In this document: in pieces, positions 1-7,190 of the stretch
Numbering within the stretch: position 1 is the stretch's first letter
Layout: every line of letters begins with the position of its first letter
NCBI GenBank assembly: GCA_031178025.1
Contig: JAPSJU010000006.1
Coordinates: forward strand, 1 to 25,061
Reading direction: 5' to 3'
Length of the DNA stretch: 25,061 bases
Origin: Agromyces sp.
GTDB lineage: Bacteria; Actinomycetota; Actinomycetes; Actinomycetales; Microbacteriaceae
Notes under the pieces: generated by a model
What the model saw: only the letters and a program-made list of their open reading frames with translations
What the model was told of the DNA's origin: nothing
Databases searched by the model: none
Position numbers and translations under genes: made by a program

Positions 1-306
1 GCGGAGTTGCTGCGACGCGACTCCGCGACCGGCGACCCGGTGCTCGTCCTCGATGACGTCTTCGCCGAGCTCGACCGGCTCCGCCGGGAACGGCTGGCGT
101 CGGCGATCGTCGGATTCGAGCAGGTGCTCGTCACCGCCGCCGTGCTCGAAGACGTTCCGACGCCGCTCACCGCGCGCATCGTGCACATCGAGGCCGGGCG
201 CATCGTGGACCACGACCACGATCACGCCCCTGAATCCGCGCACGGTGCCGCCGGCGTCACGGTGGCCGCCGGCGAGCCGTCGAACAGCGAGGACGGGGAT
301 GTCTGA
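1..306 (+). CDS. recF: RecF, DNA replication/repair ATPase (C-terminal part only)
   Basis: The window opens inside this gene and only about the last 101 residues are present. RecF is a cytoplasmic SMC-like ATPase that loads RecA at gaps through RecFOR. The visible diagnostic piece is the Walker B and D-loop region, PVLVLDDVFAELD, near the start of the fragment, followed by the family's typical ending (VLVTAAVLEDVP, then a short strand). After the expected end of the fold there is a tail of about 30 residues with an Asp/His run (DHDHDHAPESAHG). This tail is probably disordered and is not part of the conserved RecF fold. The stop TGA at 304-306 overlaps the ATG of the next gene by 8 bp, so translation is likely coupled. 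The neighbours (DUF721, gyrB, gyrA) support the call. Confidence 0.93.
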   Translation, partial: AELLRRDSATGDPVLVLDDVFAELDRLRRERLASAIVGFEQVLVTAAVLEDVPTPLTARIVHIEAGRIVDHDHDHAPESAHGAAGVTVAAGEPSNSEDGDV

Positions 307-775
307 GGCGGCACGCGTGTACCAGCACTTCCGGGAGATCTTCGGCGACACGAGGCCTCGGCCCGGGCGGGCGCGCACACGAAGCCGGGAGACCTCCGGG
401 AGCGAGCCGTTCACGCCAGGTCGCGATCCGAAGCCGCTCGGCGATGCGATCGATGGCCTGACCTCGCAGCTCGGCTGGTCCGCTCCGCTCTCGCAACACG
501 AAGTCCTCGCCTCCTGGGCAGAGATCGCCGGCGAGGAGACCGCCAGGCATTCGGAGGCGATCGCCATCGAGAACGGCGTGCTGCAGGTGCGATGCGAGTC
601 GACGGCGTGGGCGACGCAGCTCCGGCTCATGCGCACCGATCTCGTCACGCGCATCCTCGATCGGTACCCCGGCGCCGGAGTGGAGACCATCCGGTTCCAA
701 GGGCCCGACGCCCCCACCTGGAAAAGGGGTCCCAGATCGGTTCCAGGCCGCGGTCCACGCGATACCTACGGCTGA
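299..775 (+). CDS. dciA: DUF721 protein, DciA-type replicative helicase loader/operator
   Basis: This is a 158-residue protein whose C-terminal half has the DUF721 (DciA) pattern. Leading residues are followed by LGDAIDGLTSQLGW, then VLASWAEIAGEETARHSEAIAIENGVLQVRCESTAW split over the KH-like fold, then LRLMRTDLVTRI. DciA proteins bind the replicative helicase DnaB and are thought to help its loading or activity in bacteria that lack DnaC. The mycobacterial homologue (Rv0004) sits at the same place between recF and gyrB. The ATG at 299 was chosen because it overlaps the recF stop (ATGTCTGA) and gives the usual length. The N-terminal 50 residues are basic and of low complexity. The DciA role is inferred from family and position, while the DUF721 assignment is fairly secure. 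Confidence 0.85.
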   Translation: MSEAARVYQHFREIFGDTRPRPGRARTRSRETSGSEPFTPGRDPKPLGDAIDGLTSQLGWSAPLSQHEVLASWAEIAGEETARHSEAIAIENGVLQVRCESTAWATQLRLMRTDLVTRILDRYPGAGVETIRFQGPDAPTWKRGPRSVPGRGPRDTYG

Positions 776-852
776 GACGGCAAATTCGTCCAGATCGCAC
801 TTTTCATCGCCCCAGATCGGCGCTTCCGGGTCGGCGGCGACCCTCCGTTTGA

Positions 853-886
853 TAGGATCGAGAGTCGCCAGAACGACGGTCAGGAG
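853..886 (+). promoter_or_regulatory. Candidate gyrB promoter -10 and ribosome binding site
   Basis: The 123-bp gap between the DUF721 gene and gyrB contains a good -10 hexamer, TAGGAT (853-858), preceded by TTTGA. A Shine-Dalgarno AGGAG (882-886) lies 12 bases before the gyrB ATG. I do not see a convincing -35 at the usual spacing, so the promoter call is tentative. The ribosome binding site is clear. Confidence 0.45.
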
Positions 887-898
887 CCCGATTCACCC

Positions 899-2911
899 AT
901 GACAGCGGAACCGACAGAGGCCCAGCAGACGCCGGCATACGGTGCTGATGAGATCCAGGTACTCGAAGGCCTCGAAGCGGTTCGCAAGCGGCCGGGCATG
1001 TACATCGGCTCGACGGGCCCGCGTGGCCTCCACCACCTCGTCTACGAGATCGTCGACAACTCCGTCGACGAGGCGCTTGCGGGCCACGCGACGACGATCG
1101 ATGTCACGATCCTTCCCGACGGCGGCGTGCGCGTCGTCGACGACGGCCGCGGCATCCCCGTCGACGTCCACAAGACCGAGGGCCGGTCCACGGTCGAGGT
1201 CGTGCTCACCGTGCTGCATGCGGGCGGCAAGTTCGGCGGCGGCGGCTACGCCGTGTCGGGCGGGCTGCACGGCGTCGGGTCCTCCGTCGTCAACGCCCTC
1301 TCCTCCCGGCTCGACGTCGAGGTCCGCCGCCAGGGCCATGTGTGGACGCAGTCCTACACGGTCGGCGTGCCCGACGCCCCGCTGAAGCAGGCCGGCCCGA
1401 GCGACGAGACGGGCACGACCATCACGTTCTGGCCGAGCCCCGACATCTTCGAGACGATCGACTTCGACTACGAGACGCTCCGCACCCGGTTCCAGCAGTA
1501 CGCGTTCCTCAACAAGGGACTGCGCATCACCCTGACCGACCTGCGCGTCGGGCATGAGGACATCGACCCCGACGAGACCGCCGAGACCGAAGCGGACGGC
1601 GTGAAGCCGCGTTCCGACACCTTCCTCTACGAGCGCGGCCTCGTCGACTACGTCGAGTACCTCAACCGCTCCAAGAAGTCGGACTTCGTGAACGAGGAGA
1701 TCATCTCCTTCGAGACCGAGGACACCGAACGCAGGATCGCGCTCGAGGTCGCGATGCAATGGACCACCTCGTACACCGAGTCGGTGCACACCTACGCCAA
1801 CACCATCAACACGCACGAGGGCGGCACGCACGAAGAGGGATTCCGCGCGGCACTCACGACCCTCGTGAACCGGTACGCCCGCGAGAAGTCGATCCTCAAG
1901 GAGAAGGACGACAACCTCTCGGGCGATGACGTGCGCGAGGGCCTCACCGCCGTCATCTCGGTCAAGCTCGCCGAACCGCAGTTCGAGGGCCAGACCAAGA
2001 CGAAGCTCGGCAACACCGAGGCGAAGTCCTTCGTGCAGAAGGTCACGGCCGACCAGCTCGGCGACTGGTTCGAGCGCAATCCCACGCAGGCGCGCGACAT
2101 CATCCGCAAGGCGATCCAGGCCGCGACGGCACGACTCGCGGCGCGGAAGGCACGAGAGGCCACTCGTCGCAAGGGACTCCTCGAGTCGGGCGGCATGCCG
2201 GGCAAGCTCAAGGACTGCTCCTCGAAGGACCCCTCGCTCTCCGAGATCTTCATCGTCGAGGGCGACTCGGCCGGCGGTTCCGCCGTGCAGGGCCGCAACC
2301 CCGAGACGCAGGCGATCCTGCCGCTCCGCGGCAAGATCCTCAACGTCGAGAAGGCCCGCCTCGACCGGGCCCTCGCGAACAACGAGGTGCAGGCGATGAT
2401 CACGGCGTTCGGAGCCGGCATCGGCGAGGACTTCAACACCGACAAGGCCAGGTACCACAAGATCGTGCTCATGGCCGACGCCGATGTCGACGGCCAGCAC
2501 ATCACGACGCTGCTGCTCACGCTGCTGTTCCGATACATGAGGCCGCTCATCGAGCTCGGCTACGTGTACCTCGCCCAGCCGCCCCTGTACCGCATCAAGT
2601 GGACGAACGCGGAGCACCAGTTCGTGTACTCCGACAGGGAGCGCGACCTCCTGCTCGCCGACGGCGCCGCTCGCGGATGGCGCATCCCCAAGGACAACGC
2701 GATCCAGCGATACAAGGGCCTCGGCGAGATGAACCACCAGGAGTTGTGGGAGACCACGATGAACCCCGAGACCCGCACCCTGCTCCAGGTCACCATGGAC
2801 GATGCGGCCGCTGCTGACGAGATCTTCACGACCCTGATGGGCGAAGACGTCGAGAGCCGTCGCAACTTCATCCAGAAGAACGCGAAGGACGTGCGTTTCC
2901 TTGACATCTGA
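899..2911 (+). CDS. gyrB: DNA gyrase subunit B
   Basis: This 670-residue type IIA topoisomerase subunit binds and hydrolyses ATP to drive negative supercoiling by the GyrA2B2 complex. The GHKL ATPase begins at about residue 20 with EAVRKRPGMYIGS. It has the catalytic Glu50 and Mg-binding Asn54 in YEIVDNSVDEA, DDGRGIPVDVHK at about 81-92, and the ATP-lid GGLHGVGSSVVNALS at about 121-135. The TOPRIM domain has EGDSAGGSA (Glu454) and DADVDGQH (Asp527, Asp529, Asp531). The C-terminal tail IQRYKGLGEMN is typical. The length matches the short actinobacterial/Gram-positive form without the enterobacterial insert. The ATG at 899 follows AGGAG at 882. The 3' end overlaps gyrA by 11 bp. Confidence 0.98.
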   Translation: MTAEPTEAQQTPAYGADEIQVLEGLEAVRKRPGMYIGSTGPRGLHHLVYEIVDNSVDEALAGHATTIDVTILPDGGVRVVDDGRGIPVDVHKTEGRSTVEVVLTVLHAGGKFGGGGYAVSGGLHGVGSSVVNALSSRLDVEVRRQGHVWTQSYTVGVPDAPLKQAGPSDETGTTITFWPSPDIFETIDFDYETLRTRFQQYAFLNKGLRITLTDLRVGHEDIDPDETAETEADGVKPRSDTFLYERGLVDYVEYLNRSKKSDFVNEEIISFETEDTERRIALEVAMQWTTSYTESVHTYANTINTHEGGTHEEGFRAALTTLVNRYAREKSILKEKDDNLSGDDVREGLTAVISVKLAEPQFEGQTKTKLGNTEAKSFVQKVTADQLGDWFERNPTQARDIIRKAIQAATARLAARKAREATRRKGLLESGGMPGKLKDCSSKDPSLSEIFIVEGDSAGGSAVQGRNPETQAILPLRGKILNVEKARLDRALANNEVQAMITAFGAGIGEDFNTDKARYHKIVLMADADVDGQHITTLLLTLLFRYMRPLIELGYVYLAQPPLYRIKWTNAEHQFVYSDRERDLLLADGAARGWRIPKDNAIQRYKGLGEMNHQELWETTMNPETRTLLQVTMDDAAAADEIFTTLMGEDVESRRNFIQKNAKDVRFLDI

Positions 2912-5513
2912 TGTGCTGAACCCCGGCGACGAGGGGTACGACGGCCCCGGCGTGCACGGCAGGATCGACCAGGTCGACCTGCAGCTCGAGATGCAGCGGT
3001 CGTACCTCGACTACGCGATGAGCGTCATCGTGGGTCGTGCGCTGCCCGACGTCCGCGACGGCCTGAAGCCCGTGCACCGCCGCGTGATCTACGCGATGTA
3101 CGACGGCGGCTACCGGCCCGACAGGTCGTTCTCGAAGTGCGCCCGCGTGGTCGGCGACGTGATGGGGCAGTTCCACCCCCACGGGGACACCGCCATCTAC
3201 GACGCGCTCGTTCGCCTCGTGCAGCCGTGGAGCATGCGCTACCCGCTCGCGCTCGGACAGGGCAATTTCGGCTCGCCGGGCAACGACGGCGCGGCTGCTC
3301 CCCGGTACACCGAGACGAAGATGGCTCCGCTCGCGCTCGAGATGGTGCGCGACATCGAGAAGGAGACCGTCGACTTCCAGGACAACTACGACGGCCACAC
3401 CCAGGAACCGTCCATCCTGCCCGCGCGGTTCCCGAACCTGCTCGTGAACGGCTCGGTCGGTATCGCAGTGGGGATGGCGACGAACATCCCGCCGCACAAC
3501 CTGCGCGAAGTGGCATCCGGTGCCCAGTGGTACCTCGAGCACCCCGAGGCCACACGGGAAGAGCTGCAGGAAGCGCTCATGCAGCGCATCAAGGGACCCG
3601 ACTTTCCGACCGGCGCCCAGATCCTCGGCGTGAAGGGCATCAACGACGCCTACCGCACGGGTCGCGGTTCGATCACGATGCGCGCCGTCGTCTCGGTCGA
3701 AGAGCTCCAGGGCCGCACGTGCCTCGTGGTCACCGAACTGCCGTACCAGGTGAATCCCGACAACCTCGCGATCAAGATCGCCGACCTCGTGAAGGACGGC
3801 AAGATCGGCGGCATCGCCGACATCCGCGACGAGACCTCGGGCCGCACCGGCCAGCGCCTCGTCATCGTGCTGAAGCGCGACGCCGTCGCGAAGGTCGTGC
3901 TGAACAACCTGTACAAGCACACCCAGCTGCAGGAGAACTTCGGCGCGAACATGCTCGCGATCGTCGACGGCGTGCCGCGCACGCTCTCGATCGACGGATT
4001 CATCGCGCACTGGGTCGACCACCAGGTCGAAGTGATCGTGCGCCGCACCGAGTTCCTCCTGCGCGAGGCCGAGGCGCGCATGCACATCCTGCGCGGCTAC
4101 CTCAAGGCGCTCGACGCGCTCGACGAGGTCATCGCCCTCATCCGCCGATCGCCGACGGTCGAAGGGGCCCGCGACGGGCTGATCGAGCTGCTCGACATCG
4201 ACGAGCTGCAGGCGCGAGCCATCCTCGAACTGCAGCTCCGCCGCCTCGCCGCACTCGAGCGCCAGAAGATCATCGACGAGGCGAACGACCTCGAGGTGAA
4301 GATCGCCGACTACCGCGAGATCATCGCCTCGCCGACGCGGCAGCGTTCGATCATCTCCGACGAGCTCGCCGAGATCGTCGCGAAGTACGGCGACGAGCGC
4401 CGCACGCACATCATGCCCGGCTACGACGGCGACATGTCGCTCGAAGACCTGATCCCCGAGGAGGAGATGGTCGTCACCGTCACCCGCGGCGGGTACGTGA
4501 AGCGGACTCGGAGCGACAACTACCGCTCGCAGCACCGAGGCGGCAGGGGAGTGAAGGGCGCGCAGCTCCGCGCCGACGACGTGGTCGAGCACTTCTTCGT
4601 CACGACGACGCACCACTGGCTGCTCTTCTTCACGAACAAGGGCCGGGTGTACCGAGCGAAGGCCTACGAGATCCAGGAGGGCGGCCGCGACGCGAAGGGC
4701 CAGCACGTCGCCAACCTGCTCGAGATGCAGCCCGACGAGCAGATCGCCGAGATCCTCGACATCCGCGACTACGAAGTGGCCAAGTACCTCGTGCTCGCAA
4801 CGCATGACGGGCTCATCAAGAAGACCGACCTGACCGCCTACGACACCAACCGCTCGCGGGGTGTCATCGCGATCAACCTGCGCGACGGCGACGAGCTCGT
4901 CTCGGCGATGCTCGCCGACGAGCACGACGACATCCTCCTGGTGTCCAAGCGGGGCATGTCGCTGCGGTTCGAGGCGACGGATGCCGCACTGCGCCCCATG
5001 GGCCGGTCGACGTCGGGGGTGAAGGCCATGAGCTTCCGCGGTGACGACCGCCTGCTCGAGGCATCCGTCGTCTCCGGCTTCGCCGACGACCGGGCCGTGC
5101 TCGATTCCACGCTGACCGACGACGCCACCGGACAGAAGCTCAGTCCCTCGGACACGTACGTCTTCGTCGTCACCGAGGGCGGCTATGCGAAGAGCACCCG
5201 GATCGAGGAGTATCGCAAGCAGCAGCGCGGCGGCCTCGGCATCAAGGTCGCGAAGCTGCACGAGGACCGCGGCGAACTCGCCGGCGCCCTGATCGTCTCG
5301 CGGAGCGACGAGGTGCTGGTGGTTCTTGCCAGCGGCAAGGTGATACGCTCTGACGTCGCCGAGGTTCCCGCCAAGGGCAGGGACACGATGGGCGTCGTGT
5401 TCGCGAAGTTCGCGGATGACGACCGGATCATCGCCATCGCGAAGAATTCCGAACGGAATCTCGTGGAGGAGGCCGCCGAAGCCGAAGCGGCCGAGCCCGC
5501 GAGAGAGGAGTAA
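2901..5513 (+). CDS. gyrA: DNA gyrase subunit A
   Basis: This 870-residue subunit cuts and rejoins DNA in gyrase. The breakage-reunion domain starts at about residue 25 (VDLQLEMQRSYLDYAMSVIVGRALPDVRDGLKPVHRR, listed here in pieces of one run). The catalytic Tyr136 lies in APRYTETK. The quinolone-determining region reads HPHGDTAIYDALVR with Thr97 at the position of E. coli Ser83 and Asp101 at that of Asp87. The C-terminal beta-pinwheel carries a GyrA-box QHRGGRG (544-550) and a second box-like QQRGGLG (774-780). The tail is acidic and Ala/Glu-rich. The start is a TTG at 2901, supported by GAAGGA at 2884-2889 (11-base spacing). An in-frame GTG at 2913 is the alternative. The overlap with gyrB suggests translational coupling and equal subunit dosage. 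Confidence 0.98.
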   Translation: MTSDVLNPGDEGYDGPGVHGRIDQVDLQLEMQRSYLDYAMSVIVGRALPDVRDGLKPVHRRVIYAMYDGGYRPDRSFSKCARVVGDVMGQFHPHGDTAIYDALVRLVQPWSMRYPLALGQGNFGSPGNDGAAAPRYTETKMAPLALEMVRDIEKETVDFQDNYDGHTQEPSILPARFPNLLVNGSVGIAVGMATNIPPHNLREVASGAQWYLEHPEATREELQEALMQRIKGPDFPTGAQILGVKGINDAYRTGRGSITMRAVVSVEELQGRTCLVVTELPYQVNPDNLAIKIADLVKDGKIGGIADIRDETSGRTGQRLVIVLKRDAVAKVVLNNLYKHTQLQENFGANMLAIVDGVPRTLSIDGFIAHWVDHQVEVIVRRTEFLLREAEARMHILRGYLKALDALDEVIALIRRSPTVEGARDGLIELLDIDELQARAILELQLRRLAALERQKIIDEANDLEVKIADYREIIASPTRQRSIISDELAEIVAKYGDERRTHIMPGYDGDMSLEDLIPEEEMVVTVTRGGYVKRTRSDNYRSQHRGGRGVKGAQLRADDVVEHFFVTTTHHWLLFFTNKGRVYRAKAYEIQEGGRDAKGQHVANLLEMQPDEQIAEILDIRDYEVAKYLVLATHDGLIKKTDLTAYDTNRSRGVIAINLRDGDELVSAMLADEHDDILLVSKRGMSLRFEATDAALRPMGRSTSGVKAMSFRGDDRLLEASVVSGFADDRAVLDSTLTDDATGQKLSPSDTYVFVVTEGGYAKSTRIEEYRKQQRGGLGIKVAKLHEDRGELAGALIVSRSDEVLVVLASGKVIRSDVAEVPAKGRDTMGVVFAKFADDDRIIAIAKNSERNLVEEAAEAEAAEPAREE

Positions 5514-5519
5514 TCGTCT

Positions 5520-5924
5520 ATGAGTAGCGTCGCCGAGAAGCTCGCACGCAAGTCGAGCCGCAAGCCCCCGGCCAAGCAGGTGCGCCTGCGGCTCGTCTAC
5601 ATCGACTTCTGGTCGGCGGTGAAGCTGTCGTTCCTCATCGCGGTGTGCTTCGCGGTGATCAGCATCGTCGTGACGTTCCTCGTGCACACGGTGCTGAGCT
5701 CGACGGGCATCTTCGAGCAGGTCAACTCGCTCGTGCAGGATGTCGCGGGCTCCAGCGGCGACCTCACCGCGGTGCTCTCACTCGGCAACGTCATGGGCTT
5801 CGCGGTCGTCGCCGCACTGCTCAACCTCGTCGTCACGACGGCGCTCGGTGCCATCGCAGCGGTGCTCTACAACCTCAGCGTGAAGATCACGGGCGGCGTG
5901 CTGGTCGGCTTCACGAACAACTGA
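5520..5924 (+). CDS. DUF3566 membrane protein of the gyrase operon
   Basis: This 134-residue protein has a basic cytoplasmic N-terminus (KLARKSSRKPPAKQVRLRL) and two hydrophobic segments, at about residues 34-58 and 88-118, separated by a polar loop. The pattern VRLRLVYIDFWSAVKLSFL at 21-39 and the C-terminal ITGGVLVGFTN fit the actinobacterial DUF3566 family. Members of the family sit directly after gyrA across actinobacteria, as with Rv0007 in Mycobacterium tuberculosis, where the protein is longer at the N-terminus. The ATG follows the gyrA TAA by 6 bp, so it is almost certainly cotranscribed with gyrBA. The function is unknown. Its constant position next to gyrase and the tRNAs does not by itself show a role in supercoiling. 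Confidence 0.87.
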   Translation: MSSVAEKLARKSSRKPPAKQVRLRLVYIDFWSAVKLSFLIAVCFAVISIVVTFLVHTVLSSTGIFEQVNSLVQDVAGSSGDLTAVLSLGNVMGFAVVAALLNLVVTTALGAIAAVLYNLSVKITGGVLVGFTNN

Positions 5925-5931
5925 CGCACCG

Positions 5932-5982
5932 CCTGCGGGACGGCCGAGTCGAGCGTGACGTCGATTCGGAGAATCCCGCAGG
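5932..5982 (+). terminator. Two-part hairpin closing the gyrBA-DUF3566 operon
   Basis: An outer stem CCTGCGGGA (5932-5940) pairs with TCCCGCAGG (5974-5982). An inner stem CCGAGTCGA (5944-5952) pairs with TCGATTCGG (5961-5969) with one G-T wobble and an 8-base loop. The structure begins 8 bp after the DUF3566 stop. There is no T-run after it, which is common in high-GC actinobacteria. The right arm overlaps the proposed -35 of the tRNA-Ile promoter. Confidence 0.6.
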
Positions 5983-5994
5983 GTCGGGTAGTCT
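5965..5994 (+). promoter_or_regulatory. Candidate promoter of tRNA-Ile/tRNA-Ala
   Basis: TTCGGA (5965-5970) and TAGTCT (5989-5994) are separated by 18 bp. The TANNNT form of the -10 is usual for actinobacterial housekeeping promoters. Transcription would start near 6001, about 11 bases before the mature tRNA-Ile 5' end. The -35 lies within the preceding hairpin. Confidence 0.5.
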
Positions 5995-6011
5995 GTCCTT
6001 CGGCCGAATTC

Positions 6012-6085
6012 GGGGATATAGCTCAGGCGGTTAGAGCGCTTCGCTGATAACGAAGAGGTCCGAGGTTCAAGTCCTCGTATCCCCA
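6012..6085 (+). tRNA. tRNA-Ile(GAT)
   Basis: This is a complete 74-nt cloverleaf. The acceptor GGGGATA (6012-6018) pairs with TATCCCC (6078-6084), and the discriminator is A6085. The anticodon arm is CTTCG, loop CTGATAA, CGAAG, with anticodon GAT at 6046-6048. The T arm GGTTCAAGTCC is present. The 3' CCA is not encoded (A is followed by CTC). The position after gyrA is the same as that of ileT in mycobacteria. Confidence 0.98.
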
Positions 6086-6105
6086 CTCCGAAAATTCCAC
6101 ATCCT

Positions 6106-6124
6106 GGCCGTTCTCCGAACGGCC
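6106..6124 (+). other. Short hairpin between the two tRNA genes
   Basis: GGCCGTTC (6106-6113) and GAACGGCC (6117-6124) form a perfect 8-bp stem with a TCC loop in the 43-bp spacer between tRNA-Ile and tRNA-Ala. It ends 4 bases before the tRNA-Ala acceptor. It may be a processing signal in a tRNA cotranscript or a weak terminator. The sequence does not decide between these. Confidence 0.5.
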
Positions 6125-6128
6125 GCCC

Positions 6129-6201
6129 GGGGCCTTAGCTCAGTTGGTAGAGCGCCTGCTTTGCAAGCAGGATGTCAGGAGTTCGAATCTCCTAGGCTCC
6201 A
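6129..6201 (+). tRNA. tRNA-Ala(TGC)
   Basis: This is a complete 73-nt cloverleaf. The acceptor GGGGCCT (6129-6135) pairs with AGGCTCC (6194-6200), including one G-T pair, and the discriminator is A6201. The anticodon arm is CCTGC, loop TTTGCAA, GCAGG, with anticodon TGC at 6162-6164. CCA is not encoded. It pairs with tRNA-Ile(GAT) in the usual actinobacterial ileT-alaT arrangement. Confidence 0.98.
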
Positions 6202-6305
6202 CACCGTAATCTCCACCGCCCTCGCCGGCGCGGCCCGGTCGATCCCAGGGAATCCGCTCGACCCCAGCACGCAGTGCCGTATACGAGTCCCTTCCGGCCT
6301 CCGGC

Positions 6306-6317
6306 TACAGTGGCGTG
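6306..6317 (+). promoter_or_regulatory. Possible leaderless -10 element of the NUDIX gene
   Basis: TACAGT (6306-6311) ends 6 bases before the ATG at 6318, so transcription would start at or very near the start codon. No Shine-Dalgarno is visible, which fits a leaderless mRNA. No clear -35 is seen. Confidence 0.4.
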
Positions 6318-6830
6318 ATGGACATCCGCATCGCCGCGTACGCCGTGATCATCCGCGACGACGAGATCCTGCTGTCCCATTGGAACGAGCACGGACGTTC
6401 GGGCTGGACGCTGCCGGGTGGCGGGATCGAGGGCTCTGAACATCCGATCGCGGCCGCCAGGCGGGAAGTGCTCGAGGAGACCGGCTACGAGGCGTCCATC
6501 GAGCGGCTCCTCGGCATCGACACGATGATCGTGCCGGCGGCCAAGCGCCACTCGGGCACGGTACCGCTGTACGCGATGCGGGTGCTGTACCGCGGGAGCG
6601 TGGTCGGCGGGGAACTGCGCAACGAGGTCGGCGGCTCGAGCGACGAGGCGCGATGGGTTCCGCTGGCCGAGGTTCCGGAGCTCAAGCGGGTGAGCCTGCT
6701 CGACATCGCGCTGCGCCTGAACGAGGCGGAACCGGCCGACGGCGTGCCGCCGACGTTCGATCTCGCGGAGGCCGCGGCCCATGTCGGCCATGCGAATCAC
6801 GACGGCGACGACGACACGACAGCGACCTGA
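6318..6830 (+). CDS. NUDIX hydrolase
   Basis: This 170-residue cytoplasmic protein has a complete Nudix box. GGGIEGSEHPIAAARR and EVLEETGY together match G-x5-E-x7-REV-x-EE-T-G, at about residues 47-69. NUDIX enzymes hydrolyse nucleoside diphosphates linked to another moiety. The substrate cannot be told from sequence here. The N-terminal strand (IRIAAYAVIIRDDEILLSHW) and WTLPGGG are typical of the MutT-like, ADP-ribose or dinucleotide-polyphosphate classes. The C-terminus ends in a His/Asp/Thr-rich tail that is probably disordered. The start is ATG 6318 (a GTG lies one codon upstream), chosen from the leaderless -10 spacing. It stands alone and is convergent with the small minus-strand gene that follows. 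Confidence 0.9.
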   Translation: MDIRIAAYAVIIRDDEILLSHWNEHGRSGWTLPGGGIEGSEHPIAAARREVLEETGYEASIERLLGIDTMIVPAAKRHSGTVPLYAMRVLYRGSVVGGELRNEVGGSSDEARWVPLAEVPELKRVSLLDIALRLNEAEPADGVPPTFDLAEAAAHVGHANHDGDDDTTAT

Positions 6831-6864
6831 CCGGCCGCTGCCCTCTCGACGACGCCGTGCGTGC

Positions 6865-6921
6865 CCGAGCGCCCCGCGGTCGCATGTCCCGTCACGAGGA
6901 CGGTGGACCGCGGGGGCTCGG
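6865..6921. terminator. Bidirectional hairpin between convergent genes
   Basis: CCGAGC plus CCCCGCGGTC (6865-6881, with one bulged G at 6871) pairs with GACCGCGGGGGCTCGG (6906-6921) to give a 16-bp stem with a 24-base loop. It lies between the NUDIX stop (6830) and the stop of the minus-strand small gene (6948), where a shared terminator is expected. Confidence 0.65.
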
Positions 6922-6947
6922 TGTGGTCGGTACCCATGATCATCGGA

Positions 6948-7190
6948 TCAGCGAGTACGGAGGGCGACGCGCTGGAACGCGTCCTCACGGAGGCGGGCGG
7001 CGAGCTGCTGCGTCTCACGACGGAGGCGCACCTCCTGGTGGGTACGGCGCTGGTCCTGGCGCCGGCTCCACGCGAGGAGCGCGATGCCGACGCGACGGGC
7101 CGCGCGTTCGCGGGTTCGGAGTGCCTGGGCACTGAGGGTGGAGGCCTGTCCCAATCGGGTTCGGCCTGCGGCGAGCGAACTGGAGTTCAC
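6948..7190 (-). CDS. Small Arg-rich basic protein, uncharacterised
   Basis: This is an 80-residue minus-strand gene. The GTG at 7190 is preceded by an excellent ribosome binding site (GAAGGA, then ACCATC, then GTG on the minus strand; plus-strand 7197-7202). The protein is very basic. Residues 21-80 read as a long amphipathic helix with regular Arg/Leu spacing (RERAARRVGIALLAWSRR, then QEVRLRRETQQLAARLRED). There is no signal peptide or clear membrane span, although VGIALLAW could touch a membrane. I do not recognise a family. The strong start signal, the terminator at 6865-6921 just past the stop, and the helical pattern make this the best coding call in the region. It could act in nucleic-acid or membrane binding, but nothing here proves either. 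Confidence 0.6.
   Translation of the reverse strand: MNSSSLAAGRTRLGQASTLSAQALRTRERAARRVGIALLAWSRRQDQRRTHQEVRLRRETQQLAARLREDAFQRVALRTR

Noticed and set aside
893..2737. Long minus-strand open frame opposite gyrB
   Set aside because: It is an antisense shadow typical of high-GC DNA, rich in Val, Glu, Asp and Arg, with no domain pattern and lying wholly within gyrB.
2868..5687. 939-codon minus-strand open frame opposite gyrA
   Set aside because: It is the same kind of antisense shadow. The composition (runs of His, Asp, Val, Arg) mirrors the gyrA third-codon bias.
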